Source: JAEUIT01 sp044220875 (GTDB lineage: Bacteria > Planctomycetota > Phycisphaerae > Phycisphaerales > SM1A02). From it: a DNA stretch of 64,000 nt. The notes under the pieces were generated by a model. That model ran no database searches and was not told the DNA's origin. It saw only the letters and a list, made by a program, of their open reading frames with translations. The number at the start of each line of letters is the position of its first letter. Within the stretch, counting starts at the first letter, position 1. Made by a program: the position numbers and the translations under genes. The DNA lies in contig JBGAQH010000003.1 of NCBI GenBank assembly GCA_044220875.1, positions 186,001 to 250,000 on the forward strand, written 5' to 3'. Below, piece after piece: positions 45,751 to 56,750 of the stretch.

Positions 45751-46767
45751 ATGGGCGACGACATCCTCAATCAAGACGACATCGACGCACTGCTCAACGC
45801 GGTGTCGGACGGCAGGCTCGACGAGGTCGCCCCGGTCCAGATGTTCGCCCAGTCGGTCCGCGAGCACGAGAAGATCGAGATCAAGGACTACGACTTCAAG
45901 CGGCCCGAGCGCATCAGCAAGGAGCAGATCCGAACCCTGCACACGATGCACGAGACCTTCGCCCGCAACTTCGGGGCGTCGGCGTCGGGCTTCCTGCGGA
46001 CCATCGTCGAGGTCCGGGTCGCCCAGGTCGCGCAGATGAGCTACGCGGAGTTCGCCGGAAACGTCCAGAACCCGACCTCCTTCAATCTCGTGAAGGCCCC
46101 GCCGCTGAGCGGGGCGTTCTGTCTCGAGCTGAGCCCGCTGGCGATCTATCCGATCATCGATCGGTTGCTGGGCGGCACCGGCAAGGATCTCTTCGTGCCG
46201 CAGCGTCCTCCGACGCTCATCGAGCAGCGGCTCATCCAGAAGATCCTCAACCGGGCGATGCAGGTGCTCACCGAGGCGTGGTCGACCGTGACGCCGCTCA
46301 CCTTCGAGCTGCACGAGATGGAATCGAACCCGCAGCTCATGCAGATCGTGCCGCCCAACGAGACCGTGGTCGGCGTGATGTTCGACGTGAAGCTCGGCAA
46401 CCGCGCCGGCAGCATGAACTTCTGCATTCCCTACAACACGATCGAGCCGATCGTCGACCGGCTGAGCGCCCAGACCTGGGCGATCCCGGCCCAGAACGAG
46501 GACACCGAGCGCTTCGGCCAGCGGCTCACCCGCGAACTCGGCGGCGCCCGCATGCAGCTTGAGGCGACGCTCGCCGAGACGAGCATGACCGTCGCCGAGC
46601 TCATGGAGCTCGAGGCAGGCGACATCATCATGACCGGCAAGGCCCGCGAGCAGCCGGTGGTCCTGAGCGTCGAGGGGCGGCCGAAGTTCTTCGCCTCGAT
46701 CGGCCAGCACCGCGGGGCACGGGCCCTGCGCGTGGTGCGGCAGGTCACCGCCGACGATCGATTCTGA
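45751..46767 (+). CDS. fliM: Flagellar motor switch protein FliM
   Basis: Part of the cytoplasmic C-ring that binds CheY-P. 338 residues. N-terminal I-L-N-Q-D-D-I-D-A-L-L (close to the CheY-binding L-S-Q-x-E-I-D-x-L-L), central FliM domain with Y-D-F-K-R-P-E-R-I-S-K-E-Q-I-R-T-L and L-L-G-G-T-G, and a C-terminal SpoA/FliN-like domain (about 255-335) with M-T-V-A-E-L-M-E-L-E-A-G-D-I-I. Complete and conserved. No other flagellar gene lies within the window, so it is an orphan locus here. A stem-loop follows the stop. Confidence 0.95.
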   Translation: MGDDILNQDDIDALLNAVSDGRLDEVAPVQMFAQSVREHEKIEIKDYDFKRPERISKEQIRTLHTMHETFARNFGASASGFLRTIVEVRVAQVAQMSYAEFAGNVQNPTSFNLVKAPPLSGAFCLELSPLAIYPIIDRLLGGTGKDLFVPQRPPTLIEQRLIQKILNRAMQVLTEAWSTVTPLTFELHEMESNPQLMQIVPPNETVVGVMFDVKLGNRAGSMNFCIPYNTIEPIVDRLSAQTWAIPAQNEDTERFGQRLTRELGGARMQLEATLAETSMTVAELMELEAGDIIMTGKAREQPVVLSVEGRPKFFASIGQHRGARALRVVRQVTADDRF

Positions 46768-46768
46768 G

Positions 46769-46787
46769 TCGTCGCCGATGGCGACGA
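46769..46787 (+). terminator. Stem-loop after fliM
   Basis: TCGTCGCC, loop GAT, GGCGACGA: perfect 8-bp stem 2 nt after the stop. No T-tract, so termination is not certain. Confidence 0.45.
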
Positions 46788-46921
46788 ACGAGGCGCCATC
46801 CCGGTTTTCGTCGGGAAAACGCGATCGGAGGAGCGGGTTCTGTGAAGACTCTGTCTGATCGGACCTGAACGCCCCGCTCGCTGTTGCGTCGGGCGCGGCC
46901 ATTCGCGACACTGGTCGCTCG

Positions 46922-46941
46922 TCCGGCGGATGTCCGCCGGA
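46922..46941. promoter_or_regulatory. Inverted repeat upstream of the TSP3/dockerin gene
   Basis: TCCGGCGGA-TG-TCCGCCGGA, a perfect 9-bp inverted repeat 30 bp before ATG 46972. Operator or 5'-leader hairpin; which of these cannot be told. Confidence 0.35.
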
Positions 46942-46971
46942 TCGATGTGTGCCTTTTCGAGGAGAGATTGC

Positions 46972-49542
<2,571 letters not shown>

Positions 49543-49576
49543 GACGGACGCGACCATCACCCCGTGACACGACTCG

Positions 49577-49606
49577 AACCCCCTCGGCCACGTGGCCGAG
49601 GGGGTT
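49577..49606. terminator. Perfect 30-bp palindromic terminator between convergent genes
   Basis: Two 15-nt arms (49577-49591 and 49592-49606) pair completely, starting AACCCCC and ending GGGGGTT, followed on the plus strand by GTCGTTTC. It lies 35 bp after the dockerin-protein stop and 44 bp before the stop of the convergent membrane-protein gene, so it can serve both. Confidence 0.75.
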
Positions 49607-49649
49607 GTCGTTTCGGTCAGGACCGATCAGCCGCCGGGGCGGCGCGGAT

Positions 49650-50399
49650 TCATCGGCGCATCAGCAGCGCGCCGGCACACGAGCCCCAGAATCCCTGGAT
49701 GACGACGAAGAGACCGAAGCCCTGCACATTCATCGGGAGACGTCCGAGGACGAGGAGGACGAGCGGCAGCGCACCGGCGACAAGACCGACGAGGCCCACC
49801 AGTCGTTCGAGCCCCCACAGCGTTCCCCGCCGCGTAACGAGCGTCGTCCCCCACAGGATCGCAGCGACGGAGAGGCCGATGACATCGACGGTGGCGAGGG
49901 TCGCGTTCGTGACGCCGCAGAGGCGAAGCACCGCCCCGAGCTGGAGCTCGAGCCCGCTCGGATCGGCTGCGTTGAGTGTCGCATGGGCCGCCGTCGTGGC
50001 CGCGGCGAAGGCCGGCACGATGAAGCCGTTGATGAGTCCGGCGCCGATGCCGGCAATCGCTCCGACGAGATAGAGGAAGACACCGAGCCTGGCCGCCGGG
50101 TGGCGCGGCCCGATCACGTCGGCGAAACCGAGGAACGCCGAGGCGGTGATCGCCACGAGCGAGACGAGGATGCCGTGGACCGCGCCGTTGCCGGGAATGC
50201 CGCGGGCCGCTTCGGCAAGAAACTCGCTTGTCGAGTGGGCGTGGCTGGTCGGGTGCATCAGCATGAAGAGGACCGCGAGCGCCGAGGTCGCGATGAGGAT
50301 TGCGCCGGTCGTCGGGGCGTGGCGCGACGCGGAGGAGTCGCCCGCTTCCTGTGCGGTGGTGGTGGGGCCGGTCGAGTCGTTCGGAGTGGTCGCTGTCAT
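49650..50399 (-). CDS. Seven-helix membrane protein of unknown function
   Basis: Not recognised. 249 residues; Ser/Thr-rich cytoplasmic-looking head (1-30) and about seven hydrophobic helices, with conserved-looking M-H-P-T-S-H-A-H-S (a His cluster after helix 1), A-V-H-G-I-L-V-S (helix 2) and G-L-I-N-G-F-I-V-P-A (helix 4). The His pair around helices 1-2 might bind metal or heme, but this is speculation. It is divergent from the TetR gene with 81 bp between starts, the usual layout for a repressor and its target gene. The stop is 44 bp from the palindromic terminator. Confidence 0.65.
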   Translation of the reverse strand: MTATTPNDSTGPTTTAQEAGDSSASRHAPTTGAILIATSALAVLFMLMHPTSHAHSTSEFLAEAARGIPGNGAVHGILVSLVAITASAFLGFADVIGPRHPAARLGVFLYLVGAIAGIGAGLINGFIVPAFAAATTAAHATLNAADPSGLELQLGAVLRLCGVTNATLATVDVIGLSVAAILWGTTLVTRRGTLWGLERLVGLVGLVAGALPLVLLVLGRLPMNVQGFGLFVVIQGFWGSCAGALLMRR

Positions 50400-50441
50400 G
50401 GTGCGGCAAAGGTCGCTCCGCGCGAACGCGCGGGCAATCGG

Positions 50442-50461
50442 GTGTTCGGGATCCCGGACAC
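50442..50461. promoter_or_regulatory. Candidate TetR operator
   Basis: GTGTTCGGGATCCCGGACAC: near-perfect 20-bp palindrome (18 of 20 positions symmetrical) lying over the -35 region of the TetR promoter and 43 bp from the divergent start. Confidence 0.55.
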
Positions 50462-50473
50462 AATCGGTACGAT
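50445..50473 (+). promoter_or_regulatory. Promoter of the TetR gene, leaderless-type
   Basis: TTCGGG (50445-50450), 17 bp, TACGAT (50468-50473), then 7 nt to ATG 50481. ATG 50472 lies inside the -10 box, so it is probably not used. Confidence 0.45.
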
Positions 50474-50480
50474 GTCCGGC

Positions 50481-51059
50481 ATGTCCTGCGATGCATCCCA
50501 ACGCGAGGATCCCCGCACGGAGCGAACCCGGGCGTCGCTTCTGGCGACCTTCAATGGCCTCGTCCTCGAGCGACCCTACGAAGAGCTCGGGGTCTCCGAA
50601 GTTGTCCGCCGCGCTGGCGTCGGTCGCTCGACCTTCTATGAGCACTTCCGCGACAAGGACGAACTCCTCCGTTCCGCCGTTGGGGTCATGTTGCGACCCC
50701 TGGCCGAGGCGGCGGGGCCGAATGCTCGCGAGGCCGCAATCGGCTTCGTGATCGATCATGTCCTTGCTCATCGCGAGGCGACGCTCGGGATATTGGCGGG
50801 CGAGGGGCGGGAGGCGGTCGAGGCGGCGCTGCACGCCCTCCTGTACGAGCGGTTGACGACCGACGACCCGGGCGGCTCGTCCGGCGGAGGGCTCCCCAAC
50901 GACCTGCTCGCCTCCCAACTGACGCATCTGCAGTTGGGGCTCCTCCGCGGCTGGCTCACCCCGCGCCGACCGCCGGTCTCGGTCGACGTCCTGGCCAAGG
51001 CCATCCTGGGCGCCACGAGGGCCGTGGTGGACGCAAACCGCCAGACCGCGGCCACGTGA
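50481..51059 (+). CDS. TetR-family transcriptional regulator
   Basis: A 192-residue repressor-type protein. The N-terminal helix-turn-helix reads L-G-V-S-E-V-V-R-R-A-G-V-G-R-S-T-F-Y-E-H-F-R-D-K-D-E-L-L, a textbook TetR recognition helix. The C-terminal ligand domain is poorly conserved, as usual, so the inducer is unknown. ATG 50481 is chosen over 50472 because the latter is inside the -10 hexamer. A palindrome over the -35 box suggests autoregulation and control of the divergent membrane-protein gene. Confidence 0.85.
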   Translation: MSCDASQREDPRTERTRASLLATFNGLVLERPYEELGVSEVVRRAGVGRSTFYEHFRDKDELLRSAVGVMLRPLAEAAGPNAREAAIGFVIDHVLAHREATLGILAGEGREAVEAALHALLYERLTTDDPGGSSGGGLPNDLLASQLTHLQLGLLRGWLTPRRPPVSVDVLAKAILGATRAVVDANRQTAAT

Positions 51060-51187
51060 TCGCGGCCCTCTCGCAGCGAACGCCTTGGGCCGCCGCAACG
51101 TCCCGCCGGATCGTCATCCGTCCTGACTCCCTCCTCGCACCGACGACCGGCGTCCCCGGAGCGGACGCCCCATCGCGCTTGCGCATA

Positions 51188-51217
51188 TTGACGCCTCCGG
51201 CGACTTCCCCGTACAGT
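51188..51217 (+). promoter_or_regulatory. Promoter of the structured RNA before nusA
   Basis: TTGACG (51188-51193), 18 bp, TACAGT (51212-51217). Transcription would start near 51224. Confidence 0.5.
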
Positions 51218-51223
51218 GTCCAC

Positions 51224-51629
51224 TTCTGATCCACCGTCTCATCGGGAGCCGGTGCCTCAGAAGCTTGTCGTCTGGTCCACCGGACCTGCGGTACGCGATC
51301 CCCAGTTCGAGCCCAGCCCTCTCATAGCCTGGCATGAACGACCTCGCACCCAGATTCGTACCCAGTTTCGCCATGCGAAACGTCTCGCGCCCCGGCGCGA
51401 CCGTCCGCATGTCCGTGCTTCAGCCATGACGCCCTTGCGCGTCCATGGCAGAGGCTGCGGCAGGGCCCTTGGCCTTGGTTGGGGGATGCTCTCCCCACGC
51501 CACACCAAGGATCTTGGCGGGTCCAGCCACGATCGATGTGGAGGTCACCACCGCAGCGTGTGGTGACAACCCCGATCGCGACGGACGACAGGCCACGTGA
51601 GCTTCGGCTCAGGTGGCCTTTCTGCTTTT
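51224..51629 (+). ncRNA. Candidate structured RNA of about 405 nt (unknown family)
   Basis: The 668-bp gap between the TetR gene and nusA has no convincing reading frame but holds a promoter, a chain of stem-loops and a terminator. Visible stems: GGTCC/GGACC (51274-51286), GTTTCGC/GCGAAAC (51365-51381), TCGCGCC/GGCGCGA (51385-51400), CCATGACGC with GCGCGTCCATGG (about 51424-51448), CCTTGG..GGGG with CCCC..CCAAGG (about 51473-51510) and GTCACCAC/GTGGTGAC (51544-51567). RNase P RNA, tmRNA, SRP RNA and 6S signatures were looked for and not found. It may be an independent RNA or the attenuated leader of the nusA operon. Confidence 0.45.
51590..51629 (+). terminator. Intrinsic terminator 98 bp upstream of nusA
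   Basis: AGGCCAC-G-TGAGC, TTCG tetraloop, GCTCA-G-GTGGCCT (13 positions with one G-G mismatch) followed by TTTCTGCTTTT. The strongest classical terminator in the window; T-tract only on the plus strand. Confidence 0.7.
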
Positions 51630-51727
51630 GTCCCTCTCGCTCCTTCCGCGGGTCGCGGTCTCGACAGCCTCTGCCACCAGCCGCAGCCCTCGTAGCACAT
51701 CCCAACAACCCATCTCGAGACCCTCGC

Positions 51728-53098
51728 ATGAATTCCGAAACCCTCCGCATCCTCGACTCCATCGCCCGCGACCGGAACATCGATCGCGAACTGCTCATCA
51801 ACGACCTGGAACAGGCAATGATCAGCGCGGCGCGCAAGCACTTCAACTCCCTCGACACCGAGGAGTTCGGCTGCGAAATGGATCGTCTCAGCGGCAAGAT
51901 CACCCTCTGGCGCAATTCCGAGGAAGGCACGAAGGAGTTCATCGGCCTCGAAAAGCTCGGCCGCATCCCCGCCCAGACCGCCAAGCAGGTGATGATCCAG
52001 AAGTTCCGCGAGGACGAGCGCAACAGCCTCCTCGACGAATTCGCGAAGCGCCAAGGCGAGCTCGTCACCGGTGTCGCCCAGCGCTACGAGGGCGGAGCGC
52101 TTGTCGTTCAGATCGATCGGGCCGAGGGCTTCATGCCCCGCTCGGAGCAGATTCCCGGCGAGCAGTTCCAGCCGGGCGACCGCGTCCGCTGCCTGATTCT
52201 CGACGTCCGCGACGCGATCAACCAGGTCAAGATCGTCCTCAGCCGCTCCCACCCCGACTTCATCCGCAAGCTCTTTGAGACGGAAGTCCCCGAGGTCGCC
52301 GAGCGGGTCATCGAAATCAAGGCCATGGCCCGCGAGCCGGGCTTCCGCACCAAGCTCGCCGTCTCGAGCGTCGACTCGAAGGTCGATGCCGTCGGCGCGT
52401 GCGTCGGCGTCCGCGGCAGCCGCATCCGGAACATCGTCGACGAACTCGGCGGCGAGAAGATCGACATCGTCCGCTGGAACGAGTCGAGCCAGATCCTCAT
52501 CGCCAACGCCCTGAAGCCGGCCGAAGTCGAGGAGGTCAGCCTCTGCTTCGAGCTCGGTCGGGCCACGATCATCGTCCGCGAGGATCAGCTCTCGCTGGCA
52601 ATCGGTCGCCGCGGCCAGAACGTGCGTCTCGCGGCCCGCCTCACCGGCTGGGACGTCGACATCCTCACCCCGGCCGAGTTCGCGAAGGGTCTTGAGATCC
52701 TCGAGAGCACGGTCCGTTCGGTCGAGGGCGTCAACGGCGAGATGCTCGACCGCATGGGCGCGCTGGGCATGATCAGCGTCTTCGATATCGAGGAGGTCGG
52801 TTCGCCGGTGCTCATCCAGGAAATCGGCATGTCCGAGGAACTGGCGGATCGCGTGGTGATCGAGTGCTCCTCGCGGGCTCGCGAGGTCGCCGAGGTCCAG
52901 GCCGCGGAGAAGGCTCAGGCCGAATCGCGGGCGGACGAGGATCGGGCCGCGACGGACAGCATTCTCGGGGTGCGAAGTGCCTCGGGCAGCGCCTCCGCAA
53001 CGGCCCGTGGCGGCGACGGCGAGGAGGCTGCGGCTCCGGATGCCGCGGCCGAGAGCGCCGTCGACAACATTCTGGGAGGCTCGGGCGGGGCTCGTTGA
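51728..53098 (+). CDS. nusA: Transcription termination/antitermination factor NusA
   Basis: RNA-polymerase-bound factor modulating pausing, termination and antitermination. 456 residues: NusA N-terminal domain (1-130, L-I-N-D-L-E-Q-A-M-I-S-A-A-R-K), S1 domain (V-V-Q-I-D-R-A-E-G-F-M-P-R-S-E), KH1 (V-G-A-C-V-G-V-R-G-S-R-I-R-N-I-V-D-E-L-G-G-E) and KH2 (D-Q-L-S-L-A-I-G-R-R-G-Q-N-V-R-L-A-A). A short helix-hairpin-helix tail replaces the acidic repeats of E. coli. The Shine-Dalgarno is weak (CGAGACC). First coding gene of the nusA-infB-rbfA cluster; rimP, usually upstream, is absent and replaced by the structured RNA. Confidence 0.93.
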   Translation: MNSETLRILDSIARDRNIDRELLINDLEQAMISAARKHFNSLDTEEFGCEMDRLSGKITLWRNSEEGTKEFIGLEKLGRIPAQTAKQVMIQKFREDERNSLLDEFAKRQGELVTGVAQRYEGGALVVQIDRAEGFMPRSEQIPGEQFQPGDRVRCLILDVRDAINQVKIVLSRSHPDFIRKLFETEVPEVAERVIEIKAMAREPGFRTKLAVSSVDSKVDAVGACVGVRGSRIRNIVDELGGEKIDIVRWNESSQILIANALKPAEVEEVSLCFELGRATIIVREDQLSLAIGRRGQNVRLAARLTGWDVDILTPAEFAKGLEILESTVRSVEGVNGEMLDRMGALGMISVFDIEEVGSPVLIQEIGMSEELADRVVIECSSRAREVAEVQAAEKAQAESRADEDRAATDSILGVRSASGSASATARGGDGEEAAAPDAAAESAVDNILGGSGGAR

Positions 53099-53122
53099 GC
53101 CGCGCCTGCGCGTCGCAGAGAG

Positions 53123-53152
53123 GTCGGGATGACGGGATGTCGGGATGACGGG
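53123..53152. repeat. 16-bp direct repeat in the nusA-infB gap
   Basis: GTCGGGATGACGGG occurs at 53123-53136 and again at 53139-53152. The remaining 261-bp gap shows no gene; repeated GGGATGACGGG words are the only structure seen. Confidence 0.6.
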
Positions 53153-53359
53153 GGTTGGGAGTAGGGACGGTCGTCGCGGTTCGTTGCGACGGGACGGCCG
53201 GCATGCAGGAATGCACGCAACAGCGGACGGATTCAGGTCGGGAATGCCCAGTCGTTTGGCACGACGCGGAACCATGTCGGTTCCGCCGAGACAGCGCGGG
53301 TGACACGCCCACGCCACGCTCACCAGCGTGACGAGCGACTGACGGGCAAGGAGATTCGC

Positions 53360-56300
53360 TTGACGACGACGAAGAAGAGTGCCTTGAAGGTTCACCAGCT
53401 CGCAAAAGAGTTGGGTGTCAACTCCAAGGAGATCGTGGCTCGATGTCAGGCCGAGGAGATCCCGGACATCACCGGGCATCTTTCGCCGGTCTCGGTCGGT
53501 CTGGCACAGACCATTCGAGAGTGGTTCGGCAGCGCCACATCGGCGGCCCCGCAGACGGCAACCGCCGTGCAGGATGGCGGCCCCGCGGTCGAAGCTGAGG
53601 GCACCGTCGAGGTGAAGCCCGCGGCGCCGCGCAGCGCGCCGAAGTCCGCGCCCGCAGCCCCGACCGAAGGGGAACACCAGAAGGCCACGCGCAAGGCAGC
53701 GAAGCGCGTCGCCGACGCCGCGGACGCGACCACGAAGGACGCGGCAAAGCGCTCTGCCCCGGCCGGTTCGAAGGCCACGGACGCGAGTGACGCGAAGGCC
53801 GCCACGGCCACGCCGAGCTCGGCAACGGACGCACAGGTCCACGCCGACCCCCACTCCGACGCAAAGTCGCGGGCGAAGACCGAAGCCCATGTCGACGGCA
53901 AGCAGGAGTCGGTCAAGCCTGAAGCCAAGGCCGAGCACAAGCCCGAAGCGAAGCTCGACGCCAAGGCTGACGTCAGGCCCGACGTGAAGTCGGACGCCAA
54001 GGCTGAAGCCAAGCATGAAGCCAAGCATGAAGCCAAGCATGAACTAAAGCCCGACGCCAAGCCCGACGCCAACGCTGACGCCAAGCCCGACGCGAAGACC
54101 GAGACCAAGCCCGAGACCAAGCCCGAGACCAAGCCCGAGTCAAAGTCCGCACCGAAGGCCGAGACCGCGACCGATCGCAAGACCGGCACCGACGGCGGCG
54201 ACAGCGCCGCGGCCAAGACCTCCGATCCGACAGCGCCGGCGAAGGCCGCGCCGCGCCAGATGACCCCGCTGGCCCAGCGCACCGTGCATCCGACGCTCGG
54301 TGCCGGCAGTGCGACGCCCAGCCGTCCGATTCTTCGTCCGAGCGGTCCGACTGCTCGGCCGAACGTCGCCGCCTCCGGTCCGGCAGCGCCCGGCGCTCCG
54401 GCCAAGCCCGCCTCGCCCTCGCAGGGGGACGCCGGTCAGCAGCGTCGCGTCGGCCCGACCAATCCGCCGCCGCCGCCGCCGAGCTTCGCGCCGACCGCGC
54501 CGCCAGTGATGAACATCCCGAAGCGGCCCGACGTCGTTTCGCCGATCGGCCCGAAGCTCGAGACGCCGACCAAGAGCACACTTTCGGGTCCGCGCGTCGT
54601 CCGCATCGAAGCCCCCGAACAGCTTCCCGCACCCCGTCCGCGCAGTGCGACCGGCGCCACCGGCACCGGTGGTCCCTCGCGCTTCGCCCGTGCCGGCGGT
54701 GCTGGTGCCGGTGGCGCTGGCGACCGTCGTGGCCGTCGCGACGAGACCGGTCGCAGCGGCCGTCTTGCCCGAGCGGACCGCACCGGCGCCGCCCCCGGCG
54801 AGCCGTGGCGTGCCCAAGACCTCGCCGAGCGCGAGGACAGGCTTTCCCGCGCCGGCGGCTTCTTCAAGTCGCATCGCCGTGACCAACGCGGTCCCGGCGG
54901 CGGACGCCCCGGCGAGGAGTCCGAGGTCGGCCCCGTCCACATCACCGAGCCGATCACCATCAAGGAGCTCTCGGCTGCCACCGGCGTCAAGGCCGCTGAC
55001 ATCCTCAAGAAGCTCTTCCTGATGGGTTCGCCGTCGACGATCAACTCGGCGATCGATCGCGAGAAGGCGATCGAGATCATGATGGACTTCGACGTCGAAC
55101 TCGTCGTCGAAGAGTCGAAGTCGGCCGCCGAGATCATCGAAGAGCGCTTCGCCGACCGCGAGAAGGTCGACGAGCGTCCGCGTGCCCCGGTCGTGACCAT
55201 CCTCGGTCACGTCGACCACGGCAAGACGAGCCTCCTCGACAAGATCCGTCACGCCAACGTCGCCGCAGGCGAAGCCGGCGGCATCACCCAGAAGACGAGC
55301 GCGTTCACCGTCCCGGTCCATATTGGTGAGGGGGCCGGCGACAAGAATCGCGTCGTCACCTTCATCGATACCCCCGGCCACGAAGCCTTCACCAACATGC
55401 GGGCCCGCGGCGCGAAGGTCACCGACATCGCCGTCCTGGTCATCGCCGCCGACGACGGCTGCATGCCTCAGACGATCGAGTCGATCGCCCACGCGAAGGC
55501 GGCCGGCGTGCCGATCGTCGTGGCCCTCAACAAGATCGACAAGCCGGAGGCGACCGAAAGCAACATCCGTCGCATCCTCGGCCAGCTCGCCGAACACGAG
55601 CTGAACCCGGTCGAGTGGGGCGGTCAGACGGAAGTCATCAAGACCAGCGCCACGAAGGACATCGGCATCCAGGACCTCCTCGAGGTTCTCGACTACCAGG
55701 CCGACCTCCTCGGGCTCACCGCTGCCTACGGCGGCGAGGCCCGCGGCACCGTCCTCGAGGCCAAGATGGAAGAGGGCCGCGGCCCGGTCGCCAGCGTCAT
55801 CGTTCAGGAAGGCACCATCAAGAAGGGTGACTTCATCGTCGTCGGCCGTGGCTTCGGCCGCGTCCGCGACCTCGTGAACGATCGCGGCCAGCGCATCACC
55901 GAGGCCGGTCCCTCGACCCCCGTCGCCATCTCGGGCATCGACACGCTGCCCGACGCCGGCGACAAGTTCTTCGTCGTGCCGAGCATCAAGGCCGCCGAAG
56001 AGGCCGCCGAGGAGCGACGCCGTCTCGACCGCGAGCGCGAGCTCGCCGCCCCGAAGGTCACCCTCGACACGTTCTTCGCGAGCTTCGAGAAGGGCAAGAA
56101 GAAGGAACTCTCCCTCGTCGTCAAGGCCGATTCGCAAGGCTCGGTCGAAGCCCTGCGGGCCGAGCTCTCGAAGATCGGCACCGACGAGATCCAGGTCGTC
56201 GTCAAGCACTGTGCGGTCGGCGGCATCACCGAAAGCGATGTCACCCTCGCCGAGGCGACCAAGGCCTTCATCGTCGGCTTCAACGTCACCAGCTCCACCA

Positions 56301-56716
56301 AGGCCCGCAGCGTCGCCGAGAGCAAGCAGATCGAGATTCGTCTCTACGACGTCATCTACGACCTCAAGGACGACGTCACGAAGGCGGCCTCGGGTCTCCT
56401 CGCACCGGAGCTCAAGCTCGAGGTGCTCGGTCACGCCGACGTCCGTCAGGCCTTCAAGATCTCGAAGGTCGGCATGATCGCCGGCTGCTACGTCACCGAC
56501 GGCACCATCGAGCGCAATGCCCAAATCCGCGTCACGCGGAACGGCATCGTCATCGAGAAGGACCGTCGCCTCGAGCAGCTCAAGCGCTTCAAGGACGACG
56601 CCAAGGAGGTTCGTGCCGGCCAGGAGTGCGGCATGAAGATCGTCGGCTACGACGACATCAAGGTCGGCGACGTCCTCGAGTGCTACAAGACGATCCAGAT
56701 CGCCCGTTCGCTGTAA
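53360..56716 (+). CDS. infB: Translation initiation factor IF-2
   Basis: GTPase delivering fMet-tRNA to the ribosome. 1118 residues, at the long end for IF-2. N-terminal IF2N-like helix (K-V-H-Q-L-A-K-E-L-G-V-N-S-K-E), then about 450 residues of low-complexity Ala/Lys/Asp/Pro sequence, a second IF2N motif (I-T-I-K-E-L-S-A-A-T-G-V-K-A) and the conserved core: G-H-V-D-H-G-K-T-S (G1), D-T-P-G-H-E-A-F (G3), N-K-I-D (G4), then domains II, III (C1) and IV (C2). Start TTG 53360 is backed by a perfect AAGGAG 6 nt upstream and gives M-T-T-T-K-K-S-A-L. rbfA follows after 34 bp. Confidence 0.95.
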   Translation: MTTTKKSALKVHQLAKELGVNSKEIVARCQAEEIPDITGHLSPVSVGLAQTIREWFGSATSAAPQTATAVQDGGPAVEAEGTVEVKPAAPRSAPKSAPAAPTEGEHQKATRKAAKRVADAADATTKDAAKRSAPAGSKATDASDAKAATATPSSATDAQVHADPHSDAKSRAKTEAHVDGKQESVKPEAKAEHKPEAKLDAKADVRPDVKSDAKAEAKHEAKHEAKHELKPDAKPDANADAKPDAKTETKPETKPETKPESKSAPKAETATDRKTGTDGGDSAAAKTSDPTAPAKAAPRQMTPLAQRTVHPTLGAGSATPSRPILRPSGPTARPNVAASGPAAPGAPAKPASPSQGDAGQQRRVGPTNPPPPPPSFAPTAPPVMNIPKRPDVVSPIGPKLETPTKSTLSGPRVVRIEAPEQLPAPRPRSATGATGTGGPSRFARAGGAGAGGAGDRRGRRDETGRSGRLARADRTGAAPGEPWRAQDLAEREDRLSRAGGFFKSHRRDQRGPGGGRPGEESEVGPVHITEPITIKELSAATGVKAADILKKLFLMGSPSTINSAIDREKAIEIMMDFDVELVVEESKSAAEIIEERFADREKVDERPRAPVVTILGHVDHGKTSLLDKIRHANVAAGEAGGITQKTSAFTVPVHIGEGAGDKNRVVTFIDTPGHEAFTNMRARGAKVTDIAVLVIAADDGCMPQTIESIAHAKAAGVPIVVALNKIDKPEATESNIRRILGQLAEHELNPVEWGGQTEVIKTSATKDIGIQDLLEVLDYQADLLGLTAAYGGEARGTVLEAKMEEGRGPVASVIVQEGTIKKGDFIVVGRGFGRVRDLVNDRGQRITEAGPSTPVAISGIDTLPDAGDKFFVVPSIKAAEEAAEERRRLDRERELAAPKVTLDTFFASFEKGKKKELSLVVKADSQGSVEALRAELSKIGTDEIQVVVKHCAVGGITESDVTLAEATKAFIVGFNVTSSTKARSVAESKQIEIRLYDVIYDLKDDVTKAASGLLAPELKLEVLGHADVRQAFKISKVGMIAGCYVTDGTIERNAQIRVTRNGIVIEKDRRLEQLKRFKDDAKEVRAGQECGMKIVGYDDIKVGDVLECYKTIQIARSL
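54008..54043. repeat. infB: 12-bp tandem repeat in infB (three units)
   Basis: Three units of GCCAAGCATGAA, encoding Ala-Lys-His-Glu three times, in the unstructured linker of IF-2. Confidence 0.85.
54101..54136. repeat. infB: 12-bp tandem repeat in infB (three units)
   Basis: Three units of GAGACCAAGCCC (Glu-Thr-Lys-Pro) shortly after the first array. Multiples of 3, so copy changes stay in frame. Confidence 0.85.
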
Positions 56717-56750
56717 GCGGCACGTGCGGCCTCGATTCCGCCCCTCCTTC

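Noticed and set aside
51224..51629. RNase P RNA or tmRNA upstream of nusA
   Set aside because: The conserved GAGGAAAGTCC and ACAGAA..GGCTTA elements of RNase P, and the tmRNA ends with TTCGA and CCA, are missing in the expected order.
54000..54140. 12-bp repeats in infB as a mobile or CRISPR element
   Set aside because: Short, in frame and confined to the low-complexity linker of IF-2.
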